Positions 12,168 to 22,727 of a DNA stretch of 64,000 bases are shown one piece after another. The stretch spans positions 7,414,579-7,478,578 of the forward strand of contig OZ038436.1 of assembly GCA_964036275.1 (NCBI GenBank), given 5' to 3'. Below the pieces are notes generated by a model. It was not told the origin of the DNA and did no database searches. It worked only from the letters and a program-made list of their open reading frames with translations. Position numbers and translations under genes: made by a program. The stretch is from Litoditis marina (Eukaryota > Nematoda > Chromadorea > Rhabditida > Rhabditidae). Numbering within the stretch: the stretch's first letter is position 1; every line of letters starts with the position of its first letter.

Positions 12168-12210
12168 CCCACCCACCCACCCACCCACCACCCACCCACC
12201 CACCCACACA
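12168..12210 (+). repeat. (CCCA)n microsatellite
   Basis: Tandem CCCACCCA with one phase slip, ending in CACACA. The same tract lies at 43418-43437 and, complemented, at 53273-53308 in the other family A copies. Confidence 0.85.
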
Positions 12211-12554
12211 CGACGGAAGTTGGCGCTCTTGATGAAGCGAAAACTTCATAACTTGGCTCAAACTCAACCGATTTCGATAAAATTTGGGGCACACTTTGCA
12301 AATATGCTGTAGAAACTTCCCCAGTTTGTAAAAGTTCTGTTTTGCAAATTTCGGCCTTTTTATGGAAAAACTAAAAAAACGGAGGCGCGCATTAGCCGGA
12401 CCAAAGACAAATCTCGCACAGCGCTTCGCGCTGCGCGCGATTCAACATCAGACTACAATTCAGATATTTCCTCATATTACTCTATTACTGTTTTGCGACT
12501 CTTTAGTGCTAGAACACTGGTATGACTGCTTCTTGAATGCCTGTAGATATTAAT

Positions 12555-12631
12555 GCGTTGGCATGTTGCACTATTTCTATATACCCTGGAACTCGTGTGC
12601 GCAGAGGTATTGTCCTCATCACCTTACTATA
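12555..12631 (+). ncRNA. Candidate 21U-RNA gene (type G)
   Basis: GCGTTGGCATGTTGCAC (from 12555) then ATTTCTATATACCCTGG. TATT ends at 12611 (+41). Type G copies recur after the conserved GCTAGAACACTGGTATGAC block. Confidence 0.45.
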
Positions 12632-13905
12632 CAAAACATGATAACCTAACATGTCAGTCACCAAAAAAAATGTTGTCGTGTCTAAGGAATTTCGTTAACG
12701 TGTAACGACGCCTACGTTAGGGCCTTAAGTTTGAACCCCATAAAACGTCAATACTTCGTGGTAAGAACCGTCATCTCGAGTTGTAGGTAATGCACTTATG
12801 AAAAATCGATAATATTGATTTATCGACTTTCTATGATCCAAAATATAAAAATTTTCAAGATGGAATTTGGCTATGGAATTTTAGTATGTTGTACCTGGGC
12901 AGATTTAAAATTTTTTGAGAGGGGTCGTTTTTTTGTTTTTGCCTTTAAAGTTTTTTATGATCTTCCGAAAAGTGACTATTTTCGGCATATTTTGCATAAG
13001 CATACCTCGTAGATTAGAGAGATCTGTCCAGAACTTCTATACAACAGACAACAACACCAGTCATTACTACGGCCAAAATATCGAGTGAAATTTCGCAATA
13101 GCCGCCGAGTTACAGAAGTTTTTGGAAATTTTCCAGATTATCAAAACTCTTGAAACGAGTTCGAATTTGATCAAATGTTCATGGTAGATCTATTTTGTTA
13201 TACCGAGTGAACTCTCAAACATTTAGAGATCAAAGATCATTTATCGATTTTTTATAGCGAATTTATGAAAATGAGTACCTCGGAAATGAGTCCGAAACAT
13301 CGAGTTAACGTAGACGGTTTGATTTCAACCTCATGTTTTGTAATGAGTGAATTGACCACCCAACAAAAAAAGTGTCAAAATAAACAAATATCCGTATATT
13401 GATTTTTGAGTGAGTTCTGAAATTTATCGAAAAAATTTCCTCAGAAAACGGCAAATTTAATTTCTCTCTCACTCTCTGAGATGATAGTTGTTGTAGAGAT
13501 GAGCAAATAGTATCATTGGAGTAAAAAAAGTTATGGACGCGTTTTTGTGTAAAATAGTTTCATATTAAAACCTGAATTTTTAAAATAAACTTGGAAACTC
13601 AATTTTATGTCAGCAGATGCACGCTTACTTGAGATCAAGAATGCAAAAAAACACTTTGCGAAAATATATATTTTGACGGAAGTTATACGAGTTTTAGTCC
13701 AAACCCGTACTATATACGGCGCAAATAGACCTATTTTTAAGATGTTTCAACCGACTCAACTTGTAACGTCTCTCCCGGTATTCTAAATGATTGTGGAATG
13801 CTGAAATTTTCAGTAATGATAGGTAATAATCAAACGAGATCAGAGCCGAACGGGCGAAGATCAAAGATCAATTATCGATCGATGGTAGAATTTTGACCTA
13901 CAGAA
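12632..13905. other. AT-rich spacer, no gene recognised
   Basis: No promoter-like element and no family-type open frame. Reads as unique AT-rich DNA with scattered ATCGATTT words, up to the RTE truncation point. Confidence 0.4.
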
Positions 13906-13906
13906 A

Positions 13907-15372
13907 TGAGAGCTCAAAGATATTACGAGAATGTTCAACCAAATACTTGCTGGAGACGACATACCGGCTAGCCTGATGATGTCCAGAACTCGCCTCTTGT
14001 TCAAAAAGGGAGAAGTGTCCGAAATCGCCAACTATCGACCAATCACGCTTCTGAACACTTTTTACAAGCTTCTGTCAAGATGTGTTCTCAACCGAATTGA
14101 ACCACTCCTCGATGAACAAATGTCTGAAGAGCAGTGCGGTTTCCGGAGAAAGTATGGTACATCGGACAACATCCACATTTTGCGTCAAGTCATTGAGAGG
14201 GCCCGTGAATACAGAATGCCACTCTTTCCATGCTTTGTTGATTTGTCCAAAGCATTCGACCGTGTCCATCATCAAGCAATATGGAACACCCTGACTACAC
14301 TTGGAATACAACAGCCACTCGTTGACGTCCTTCGAAGCGTCTATCTTGCTTCAAAATGCTCCATCGATGTTAATGGACAAGATGTATCGATCGAAATCCG
14401 AAGAGGTGTCCGCCAAAGAGATGTCATCTCACCACGCCTGTTCACCAAAGTGCTCGATGTTGCTTTGAGAGAACTGAATTGGTCTGAGCTCGGAATTCGT
14501 GTCAACGGGAAGTCTTTAAGCCATTTGCTATTTGCTGACGATTGCCTGCTTTTTGCTCCGGATAAAGACACGCTGAAGAGAATGATCAAGGAGTTCATGG
14601 CTGCTTGCGGAAGAGTAGGTCTCGAAATCAACAGGGCCAAGTCAGAATACATGACGAATCAGAATGATGTATCCCCTCTACAATTTGCTGATGTCGCTCT
14701 TCCTCCGAAGCAAAGTGTGAAATATCTTGGAGTTACCGTGAATATATCCGGTAACTGGGATCCAGAGATAAGCCGAAGAATATCTTCCGCTTGGTTTGGA
14801 TTCAACGAATATCGAACAATTTTGAAGACTCCCAGTTTCCCGATGAGTATGAAAAGGAAAATCTTCCATGCTGTTATCATGCCGCGTCTCCTGTATGGTG
14901 CCGAGTCCTGGGCATTATCGAATGGGAACAAAGATCGTCTCCGTGTCGTGCAGCGCAAGATGGAACGTGCCATGTTAAACGTGAAATTGCAAGATCGCCT
15001 TCCTTGTGCCACCTTGCGTGGAATCACCAGGTTAAAGGATGTAGTCCTTGAGGCCACAAAACTCAAATTCTCTTTTTGTTCCAGAATCTCCCAGATGAAT
15101 CGAGATCGATGGTCGTTGATTGTGAAAGAATGGCGCCCATTTGATAGAATCCGAAGCAGTGGGCGTCCCGTGGTTCGATGGAGAGATGAATTGGTGCTGG
15201 CCGTACAAAGTTTCAACCGTGCAATGAGAAGAGGTCGTGTCCGTCCGCCCAATGTCCGAGGCGAAGAGATATTGAGAATGTGCAGAGACCGAGATACTTG
15301 GATGGCCATAAAGGAACACCATATTGTAACAATATAAAGTGAATGAATAAATCTTGAAATCTTGAAATCATG
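13907..15372 (+). mobile_element. 5'-truncated RTE-like LINE insertion
   Basis: The element runs from the truncation point near 13907 through the reverse transcriptase frame to a short 3' UTR and a tail of ATCTTGAA repeats (15350-15370). RTE elements characteristically end in short tandem repeats rather than poly(A). 5' truncation is the usual result of incomplete target-primed reverse transcription. A target duplication could not be assigned. Confidence 0.65.
13931..15337 (+). CDS. RTE-clade LINE reverse transcriptase, 5'-truncated but open
   Basis: A 468-residue frame encodes the reverse transcriptase and C-terminal region of an RTE-type non-LTR retrotransposon. The frame actually reads in from 13910 (no ATG there) after a stop at 13907, and those extra residues (ELKDIT...) also look RTE-like. 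The true element was therefore cut just upstream and the ATG at 13931 is incidental. Visible landmarks, in residues from 13931: NYRPITLL (~33), VDLSKAFDRVHH with the first catalytic Asp (~103), GVRQRDVISP (~159, usually GVRQGDP.SP), LLFADDCLLFA with the Asp pair (~198), YLGVTVN (~265), and the C-terminal LLYGAESWAL and WRPFDRIRSSGRPVVRW blocks. The N-terminal apurinic endonuclease of full-length RTE proteins is absent. The frame is intact, but the odd motif B and missing endonuclease make autonomous activity unlikely. Confidence 0.85.
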   Translation: MFNQILAGDDIPASLMMSRTRLLFKKGEVSEIANYRPITLLNTFYKLLSRCVLNRIEPLLDEQMSEEQCGFRRKYGTSDNIHILRQVIERAREYRMPLFPCFVDLSKAFDRVHHQAIWNTLTTLGIQQPLVDVLRSVYLASKCSIDVNGQDVSIEIRRGVRQRDVISPRLFTKVLDVALRELNWSELGIRVNGKSLSHLLFADDCLLFAPDKDTLKRMIKEFMAACGRVGLEINRAKSEYMTNQNDVSPLQFADVALPPKQSVKYLGVTVNISGNWDPEISRRISSAWFGFNEYRTILKTPSFPMSMKRKIFHAVIMPRLLYGAESWALSNGNKDRLRVVQRKMERAMLNVKLQDRLPCATLRGITRLKDVVLEATKLKFSFCSRISQMNRDRWSLIVKEWRPFDRIRSSGRPVVRWRDELVLAVQSFNRAMRRGRVRPPNVRGEEILRMCRDRDTWMAIKEHHIVTI

Positions 15373-15429
15373 CGAAATATTCACCACTACAAAAATCCCA
15401 ATGTTGAATAACCAAAACGCAGTCGTATC

Positions 15430-15560
15430 TATCATCGTATAACCTGTATTATCCAATTTGTAATATAATTACAACAATCTCCTTTTCCCAAATCCTATGT
15501 TTTCTATCACTGTCAGAGGAGAAATTTCGAAATACAGATATCGATTGAGCCGTCTGAACA
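15430..15560 (+). repeat. Third copy of a block from the large duplication
   Basis: AACCTGTATTATCCAATTTG through ATACAGATATCGATTGAGC matches ~5590-5700 and ~26280-26390, with several differences. It lies directly after the LINE. Confidence 0.65.
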
Positions 15561-15652
15561 TTGATTTTATCCTTGATCAAAAGTCATAATATGGTGCTTG
15601 AGAAAAACCTATCTATATGGGCCTTTGTTGATCATTCTCACTTGATAATAGT

Positions 15653-15729
15653 TAGATCATCCCAGCGGAAATAGTACTTCTGCCGAAATTATTTCTATGG
15701 TATATAGAAGTAGTGCAACATGCAACCGC
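15653..15729 (-). ncRNA. Candidate 21U-RNA gene (type G), minus strand
   Basis: Minus strand GCGGTTGCATGTTGCAC then ACTTCTATATACC. TACT ends at 15673 (+41), so the predicted RNA is 15673 to 15653. Confidence 0.45.
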
Positions 15730-16123
15730 AATAATTCAACAAACACTCAAGACAAAGTAATACAAGGCTCACAGATCAGTAGTAGAGAGTGATAAGAGAA
15801 AATACACAGCAGAACCAAACAGCGCCGTTTTAGCCCGCTCTTATTTGCACGACCAGTACAGCTCTTCGTAATTTTCTCAAATTGATTATGGACATTTCCT
15901 AGAATCGAATCTATTCTGTTTCTAATAAAACTAATGACGGAAAAAAGTCACGTGGAGATTTTCAGAGGCTGCAATACCAATTTCAAGTTTGTAGGTGAAT
16001 ATATCATCACAGAAAATGCAAAATTAGTTTTAACTCCCCAATACAGTGATCATATTGCATTGGAAAGACAGATGGACAGATATATAACGTTTGCTGACGC
16101 ATCACCAAACAGAAATCAGTTCT

Positions 16124-16160
16124 TCCTTTTAAGTAGAAGCTGCGCCACATTTGACCGCGC
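16124..16160 (-). promoter_or_regulatory. Decayed Ruby-like element, minus strand
   Basis: GCGCGGTCAAATG is intact but the core has become TGTGGCG and the TATA block is lost. Confidence 0.3.
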
Positions 16161-16825
16161 GAATTATCGGAGGTTGCTTTAGATATTGTCAGACCCACAC
16201 AGAATCTGGTAGCATGCCAATCATTTTTTGAAAAACGAAGGTTTGTTATGACTAATAAACATTCAAAATTTTTGGCCCGTTACGAATCAGCTCAATACAC
16301 CCGGAAAAAAAACTATAGAATCCGGCAGATGTATGGCATTTTCGCAAATAAAGATCTCGAAATCAGGTTTTGACACAATTTAAAATGCTGCGATTGGGGA
16401 TAAAACGTAAGCAAATAGCTGTTTTTTCTTTCTGTTTTCCTTAGCCATAAAGTATGTTTTCCGAGAACCGTTTTTGCTCCATGTAACAAAGCAAATCAAA
16501 TTTTCAATTACTCTGACATAATTGAAACCGCCCCCTTCACCATATAAAAATGAGGCCTTCATTGTATTATTCTGTTATACGTAAAATTTAATGAAATCAT
16601 CATTTTGACACTATCAATGTGAGAACGAAGATAATTATAAACTGTGGGGCTCGCTCAATAATACAAATAGCAAACGATACCGATTTAATTGGAGACGTTT
16701 TTAGACCTCACGTGTTTTGCACGTTTTATTTAAACCGTTCGTTTTACTAGCGAAACATCGTTCTTCTACCGTTGATCACTCAGACTAAAATCAGAGTTGA
16801 CCAACGTTGAAACCACAGATAACAT

Positions 16826-16858
16826 TATACATTATGAGCGAATCATTCAACCGCGGCA
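16826..16858 (-). promoter_or_regulatory. Decayed Ruby-like element, minus strand
   Basis: CCGCGGTTGAATGATTCGCTC corresponds to the intact copies at 52133 and 62114, which have GAATGTTGCGCTC. The core is damaged. Confidence 0.35.
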
Positions 16859-17347
16859 GTATACTGCCTATGCACAGAATCGAAACACAAAAGTACTGTG
16901 ATACGAAAAACCCCAAACTATACACGACAATACCGAAAATAGAATAAGTAATGTTAATTAAACCAACAAGGAATGCTCACAATACAACAACATGATCAGG
17001 CCAGTTGAGAGAGAATTGCGGTTGTTATATAAAATACACTTTCAGGACGAGTTATAGCTAGTTTTTTCTACTGGACTATTGAATATGATTACAAAACTTC
17101 TCATCCCTATCATAAAAAGAGTTCGAAAATATTTTCGTTGTTGGAAACTTCGAAAAAGTACTGTAGGAGTTCCATTTGAACTGGTGTCAACTATGGCATC
17201 ATGTTCGCAGAATTGTGTTGAAAATAACATAAAAAGCGAAGGGATCGAACTACAACTTACAAAGACGAGACAAAAATTTAATCACCCTCGCCTTGAATTT
17301 CCGCTGCGAGTATCTTTTTGAAAAGGGATCACTACCTATTTTTAGTC

Positions 17348-17422
17348 GTCTGGAAATACGAGCAAGAATTAAGAAGACTGAACATGCTCAACATATATAC
17401 AGTCAGTGCAACATAACGCATA
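17348..17422 (-). ncRNA. Candidate 21U-RNA gene (type T), probably decayed
   Basis: Minus strand ATGTTGCACTGACTGTATATATG, the inverted counterpart of the copies at 47211 and 61543. The position equivalent to their RNA start (17368) has AATT rather than YRNT, and the GCGG block upstream is altered. Confidence 0.35.
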
Positions 17423-17577
17423 ATAATAAAAATTAGATTGCATACAAATGAGGAAGGAAAGTTTCATAATACATGTAAGAAATACATGTAAGAACTTTGT
17501 GATGAGTTTCAGAAGTAATAAAACTACATGTGAAAAAAACTTGAAGATATTCTTAGAGAGACTGCAGTATCAATTTC

Positions 17578-17720
17578 AACTCACTAGAATAGAAAACTGA
17601 GAATTGAAGGAACATTTGAGAATAAATCCAGCGAAAAAAAATCTTGGAATGAGAGACGCTGTCAACGTCAGAAATTCCTTTGCGACACTTTTCTGAAAAA
17701 ATTGGTCTTGGTTACATCAC
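17578..17720. repeat. Block inverted relative to ~59520-59680
   Basis: TTGAAGGAACATTTGAGAAT through GACACTTTTCTGAAAAA is the complement of the sequence at 59.5-59.7 kb. The adjacent sequence (from ~17740) matches 59.73 kb in direct orientation. A local inversion within a duplicated unit is the simplest reading. Confidence 0.6.
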
Positions 17721-17882
17721 TTCCACTTGTCAGAAACAGCATCGAGTTATCGATAAAATTGATTATCTGTTTGAGTTTTCGTGTTTGTGCAGTAATAAAG
17801 GAAAAGCTCAAGGCGAATACGGCTAAAACTAGTGCTGCATATTGCTTGTGATTTGCCCTTTGCTGATACTACTTCTCTACCT

Positions 17883-17952
17883 GTAGTTTTGATCAGGTGT
17901 ACTCTGGAAGTAAATACCGAATCAATTATGTTTACTTAGAGCAAACTACAAT
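17883..17952. repeat. Inverted pair GTAGTTTTGATC ... GAGCAAACTAC
   Basis: Arms of ~11 bases about 45 apart, ~110 bp upstream of the promoter element at 18064. Equivalent pairs occur upstream of other copies. Confidence 0.45.
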
Positions 17953-18063
17953 TCAACATCAACAAACTATTGAGGTAGTTTCTCGTGTTCTTTCCTACAA
18001 CGAATTCGCGAGCCTTTAGTGCTAGAACACTGTGGCTGCTTCTCGAGTGCTTGTTGAATTTGA

Positions 18064-18099
18064 TGGGTTTGCACGTTTCATTACTTCTATATATGCTGG
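18064..18099 (+). promoter_or_regulatory. Ruby-like element with CGTTTCA core
   Basis: GGGTTTGCACGTTTCATTACTTCTATATATGCTGG, listed here as position rather than motif: the core at 18074-18080 is CGTTTCA, one base from the C. elegans TGTTTCA. No YRNT at the usual distance. Confidence 0.5.
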
Positions 18100-18743
18100 A
18101 CGACATTTAAGCAAAAGTTCCATCAGCGCTCAAATACATCTTAGCGTATCAAGTGTGCACGGTCAAATATTGAGGCTCATCTCGTTAGATTTTCTTTGAG
18201 CAGCGCATAGCGGTTACCTAATTGTTGACGTAATCAGTACTCAGAACTGAACAGATACGAAATACTTCGAAAATATGGCCAATTTGCCTCATCTCAATGT
18301 TTTTGTTGAATTTGTAAACAATTAGTTAGTTGCAATTTATTTTTCCACGTTTTGGATGAATTGGCTCAAATGCCTTGTTTTCTTTATTGTTGCCTCTGCG
18401 GAAGAATAGACCACGTTTGTGATGATAGAGGGGCTCAGCTCGTTAGACGTACTGTGTTGGGCTTGTGGATTGAATAATAATCTACAGGTTTTGATCTGCA
18501 GTATTGATTGACCCCAAAATATATTAAAGATTTTGAATTGAGTGAATTCAAAAAACTACTACAAATGGGTAAATTGCTACTGTTTACCATCGAGAAATGT
18601 TTAACTTAGTGAGTTTTTTAAAACTTTTCTTTTCGGAAACCTGCCGTGTATGCAGATCAAAATTGGGATTACGCGCCTAATTTATGCGACGATTCTCACT
18701 GCTAGAATACTTCTATGAATTCTTCTTGGGTAAACGAACTATA

Positions 18744-18820
18744 GCGCGGGCGAATGTCGCACTGACTTTATATATACTGGGAATCACCGCGGTCTTTGGT
18801 GCGTATGCGGATTCCAATGT
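18744..18820 (+). ncRNA. Candidate 21U-RNA gene (D/T hybrid)
   Basis: GCGCGGGCGAATGTCGCAC then TTTATATATACTGG. TGGT ends at 18800 (+39). The 5' half is type D and the 3' half is type T, suggesting recombination between subtypes. Confidence 0.5.
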
Positions 18821-19785
18821 TTAAAAATGTCACAACAGAAGAAGAGGAATCCAGAATATTATTGGATTCAAATGGCATATTGTGTCTTAGGCGCTGTTTC
18901 TCAAAACTTCATTGTTTCCATTTTCAAGGCAATCACTAGAAAATTAATTAACAGTGATCTATTTTCATCGATTTAGTCTGGTTTTGTTAGATTCTTGACT
19001 GAAAAGCACCGTGAATATCATTTTCTCTTCTCTCAAATAGTTCGTAATTCATGCGCGGTCTCGATCTACAATGAACTTGTTTACAAACATTCAAAGGATA
19101 ATCAAACAATTGATTTTTCATTGGTGTTCATTTGTAAGAAATACAAAGTCTCCGGCAGGACAGATGTTGAATAACCAATACCCAACCGTTGCTAAAACTG
19201 CTACTTAGAGCCGTACATATTGTAAGATTCCAAACGTATCAGTAACTTGCCAACTTTCAATGTTTTCGTTGAAACTTGTAAATAATTAGTTAGTTGCACC
19301 AATTTTTTTAACGTTTTTCCAGAACAATCTCAAATCCCTTGTACTGTTCTTGTTCCCTTTTTGAAAAATAAACCACGTTTGTGGTAATAGAGGTTTACCT
19401 CGTTTGACCTGGCTTTCGTGTTTGTGTTAGGATATTGGTCTATGAATTTTGATCTACAGTTTTGATTAACCCTATAATACATTGAACATTCTGATTCAAT
19501 AAAAACCATTACACAGAGCATATAGAGCATTTTCGTGTTCCTGGTTGCATAATTGCCTATAAGTTCGATCAACAGTACTTTACCATGAAATACATCGATA
19601 AAAACATTTTCAATTGAATACTACGACAAAAAATAAATTTAGTGAAATGATTTTACTTAGTTACGCTTGTAGTTTTTTTCGGAAACCGTTGTTTTGCACA
19701 TCAAAGTACAAGCCCGTTTTTGATGATTAATGCGACTTTTCTGCCTTATTTTCATAACTCCTTTTTGAGTGTTTTTCGAATTATA

Positions 19786-19862
19786 TCGCGGGAAAATGTT
19801 GCACGAGCTCTATATATTCTGGACATCGAGCTAGATTTTATTGGTTGTGCATCAAGTTCGCT
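19786..19862 (+). ncRNA. Candidate 21U-RNA gene (type D)
   Basis: TCGCGGGAAAATGTTGCAC then CTCTATATATTCTGG. TATT ends at 19842 (+39). Confidence 0.5.
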
Positions 19863-20316
19863 CAGTGTTCAAAAGTGATCTGAATTCTCTTTTTTGTTCC
19901 TCTTGACAAGATACTTCCTTGGGAGCTTTGGCTTTGTGTTGAAATTGAGCGCGGTCCAATTTTTCGCTGCAGAGCAATTCATGTATCGCAGAGCCCAACT
20001 GTATTTGTAACATCTCAATTAGGTCTCGAATCTTCTTACGTGACATGTCAAATCTTTTCGAAACAAGAAAAGAATTTCGAAAAAGTCTCTTTGCATTTTC
20101 CCCGAAATTGCAATTTATTCAGTTCTGATCATGAGCACAAAGCCTATACCATATTTAGACCATCTCTGACTTATGAGATGTGATCTAATGTCACAACAGA
20201 AAAGTCCTGAAAAGTGTCGCAAAATAACTTGAGGCGCCCAATAACTGATTCGATAAAAATGTTTCGCGAGAGAACGAGAACCTAAAAAAAATTATCTACC
20301 TCCAAAACTGACTCTT

Positions 20317-20456
20317 GAGTATACTGTTAATCAATTGCACAGTCATGTGAAACATGTTGAACACAGCATACTTCAGAAACTTGCAATGACAAAGTGCACG
20401 ATGCCTCATTAGTATTCTAACTCTACGTGACTATTCAACTTACTTATGGTATACTC
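20317..20456. mobile_element. GTATAC-ended palindromic MITE, copy 3 (best ends)
   Basis: Bounded by GAGTATAC (20317-20324) and GTATACTC (20449-20456), 140 bp in total. Inner arms CAATTGCACAGTCATGTG and CTACGTGACTATTCAAC pair partially. No coding capacity. Confidence 0.65.
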
Positions 20457-20467
20457 GTTGAATCTGT

Positions 20468-20543
20468 GTGCGGTTGTATGTTGCACCACTTCTATATAAG
20501 CTAGAAATCAATGTCGTGATAGTTCTGCCTCGGTTTTGTAAAG
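20468..20543 (+). ncRNA. Candidate 21U-RNA gene (type G)
   Basis: GCGGTTGTATGTTGCAC then CACTTCTATATAAGCT. TAGT ends at 20523 (+38). It lies 11 bp beyond the MITE at 20317-20456, so that insertion sits just upstream of the promoter. Confidence 0.5.
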
Positions 20544-21140
20544 CGGAAATAAGAAGAATCATGTGGACCGATCTCGACGTATTGGTCCTTTGAACTGGAA
20601 TTGGAACTTCTATTTTAGTTCAAATGACCGAAGGTCCACAGTCCACAGTCGATTTTCTTTAATTGGTCCACAGTCGATTTTCTTTAATGTTATCAAGTGA
20701 TGGACGAAAACTTAAGGGTTAGTTTTTATCATGTCTCGAGCATTAGTGTGCGGGAACTATTTTCAAATTTGTAGAGTTCTAGTGAGTTGAAATTGATATT
20801 GCAGTCTCTCTGAGAATGTCTTCACGTATGTTTTTTGTTTTATCAGACACAGAATCGAGTTGATCATCGCTGAAATTAATAATCTGTTTAAACCGTGTTC
20901 GTGCAGTAATAAAGGAAAAGCTCAAGGCGAATCCGGCTGAAACTATTGCTGCATTATAACGGATTTTCCATCCCCTCACTTCATTCGCCATTCATGCGCG
21001 GTCACTTCATTTGCCATCCATCTTACGCCAACTGTACGGATACTGGAAGATTCGGTAAATTGCCATTAGGAAAGAAGAAGAAGAATCAACACACAATGAT
21101 ACATTGTTCACTCTCTTTCTTGACCCACAACTTCAGCCTG

Positions 21141-21175
21141 TCGCTGCAGTTGAGTGTAGCACTCATAATATAGAA
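21141..21175 (+). promoter_or_regulatory. Decayed Ruby-like element
   Basis: GCTGCAGTTGAGTGTAGCACTC resembles the copies at 34291 and 36525, with a damaged core (TGTAGCA). Confidence 0.3.
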
Positions 21176-21538
21176 GTGTGCTCGATTGGTTTACTGCAAT
21201 CATTTTTGCAGCACTTCGCTGAACAAATATAGAAAATGATCAATGTACAAAAAACATTCATGGTTAACCGGTAATAGAGCGTTCAAGCATGTATAACATA
21301 TATAGACTATGATTAATATTATTCTGGTATGAAGACTTGAAATCAAGTAAAATGAAAAGTACATGTGAATGTGCAAACTTCCCCAATACATTTTTTGTCG
21401 CGATGTTCAACCTAAGATCACGGGCAAAAAAAGTAACAGACTAACTGTGTGTTAAGTTGTTTCTGAGTTCATGTTATGTATTCGCTGATAAGCATTCTAT
21501 CAGGAACATTTTATCTTTCCAAAAGTCATTGAATGTCC

Positions 21539-21614
21539 GCGCAGTCGAATGTTGCACTGCTATTACTTAGCAGGAGCATCAGAGAAATTCTGATTGAACG
21601 CATTTTTTTTGGTG
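21539..21614 (+). ncRNA. Candidate 21U-RNA gene
   Basis: GCGCAGTCGAATGTTGCAC is intact but the TATA block has become CTATTACTTAG. TGAT ends at 21594 (+38). Confidence 0.4.
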
Positions 21615-21973
21615 GTCGAGGTTACCTACGATCTATTTTTTCGCTGCTCTCTGTACGCGTGAACATTAAATATAGCGTTTTCCTATGATCTAGAACCAAT
21701 AAAAATTTCAAAAGTATCAAAACATCTCAATGGGCTCCAACAAACCATAAATAAAGACGCGTATTCAAAAGTTGCATGGTATCAGGCCATTGTGAAAAAC
21801 TAACTTGAAGAGAACATAGTTGATTTATGCCGCTGCTGGTTTCATGAAGACTTACCTGCACATGCAATGCTCACATGCAGTGAAAAAGTCAAACGCACGA
21901 ATTTACACACTATGAAAGTTTTTTTTTTTGATAAAAACTAACAGTTGGTTATAGAGTTTCAAAAGAAAAATTC

Positions 21974-22051
21974 TGTCATCCGCAGGATTCGAACCTGAAG
22001 AAGAGGAATGCGACCTGAACGCAGCGCCTTAGACCACTCGGCCAGAATGAC
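21974..22051 (-). pseudogene. tRNA-Leu(CAG)-like gene, probably impaired
   Basis: On the minus strand the acceptor arms GTCATTC / GGATGAC pair with one wobble, the A-box region TGGCCGAGTGGTCTAAGG is canonical for Leu, and the B box GGTTCGAATCC is intact. The anticodon loop TTCAGGT gives CAG. The first pair of the anticodon stem and of the T stem are mismatched, and the variable arm is unusual, so it may be a pseudogene. A worse copy lies at 58766-58838 within the same duplicated block. Confidence 0.6.
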
Positions 22052-22505
22052 GCAATCTTCAAGCGCAAAACATCGTATTGTTCCTAAAGTAGCAACACGT
22101 GTTGAAGCAAAACAGGAAACTATAATCATCTTTTGATGTTTAGAAGACTCGAAATATATATTTGAGTTGGGCTAACTTGCGCCTCTACCTCCCAACCAGA
22201 AGGCTAATATTGTATTGCATCTTATTGTGTCTTTTGGAATGGAGCACCATTTACAATCTCTCCGACGCATATGTCATTCCCATAGAAAGCTATTCGAACT
22301 GCGTGAGTTGTCTTTGGTTTGGCCATTGCGGACTCGTTTTTTCCTTTTAATTAACAAAAATCTTCAAACATATTTTTTTTTGAAAACTAAAAGAAGAGAA
22401 CGTTAGAGAATCACGAATTGAACATTGTGTGAAAATTTCAGCCGAATCGGATTATTTTCGCCTGAGTTATGGTTTCGTGTCGTTGTTGAAAAGTTCCGCC
22501 GTAAT

Positions 22506-22606
22506 TCGTCCCTCGTCCCTCGTCCCTCGTCCCTCGTCCCTCGTCCCTCGTCCCTCGTCCCTCGTCCCTCGTCCCTCGTCCCTCCTCCCTCGTCCCTCCT
22601 CCCTCA
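22506..22606 (+). repeat. CGTCCCT minisatellite (~14 units)
   Basis: Seven-base units with two CTCCCTC variants at the end. The paralogous tract in the other family B copy (31926-31976, complement) has about seven units. It makes open frames in several phases, all artefacts. Confidence 0.9.
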
Positions 22607-22727
22607 CGGAATTCTGTCCGCATCGTAGTGGAAAAACTACTGAACCAATTTGGCTGAAATTTTTATAACATCTATTCTATGCCAAAAGTTAGCTCGTCGC
22701 GCCAAGTATGAAATGTATATGAAATCT

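Larger units (their letters stand above)
10368..12440 (-). mobile_element. Helitron-like element, family A copy 1
   Basis: Read on the minus strand it begins TCGCGCGCAGCGCGAAGCGC at 12440 and ends in a CCCCCACTTTTTCATGAA tail at 10368. The host sequence joins as ACAACAA/TTCAACATC, matching the uninterrupted ACAATTCAACATC in sister units (for example ~17948). It therefore inserted between A and T with no target duplication, as Helitrons do. Inside are a terminal foldback (arms 10368-10569 and 10690-10892), a ~125-bp satellite rich in TGACGTCA (about 10990-11690), two copies of a TATCACATGTCTTCC-containing block, and a CCCA microsatellite (12168-12210). There is no Rep/helicase frame, so it is non-autonomous. 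The 3' end is not a canonical CTRR, so the class is inferred from the target-site pattern and from relatedness to family B. Confidence 0.5.
17860..18170 (+). repeat. Repeated piRNA-unit segment, copy a
   Basis: Matches 59860-60170 closely and 57060-57480 less closely. Each copy contains the inverted GTAG(T)TTTGATC / GCAAACTAC pair and a CGTTTCA- or TGTTTCA-cored promoter element. Confidence 0.7.

Noticed and set aside
14659..15456. 265-codon frame on the minus strand
   Set aside because: Antisense shadow of the reverse transcriptase gene.
22425..22668. Ser/Leu/Val/Pro repeat proteins in three frames
   Set aside because: Translations of the 7-bp CGTCCCT minisatellite; a 7-base unit keeps all frames open without selection.
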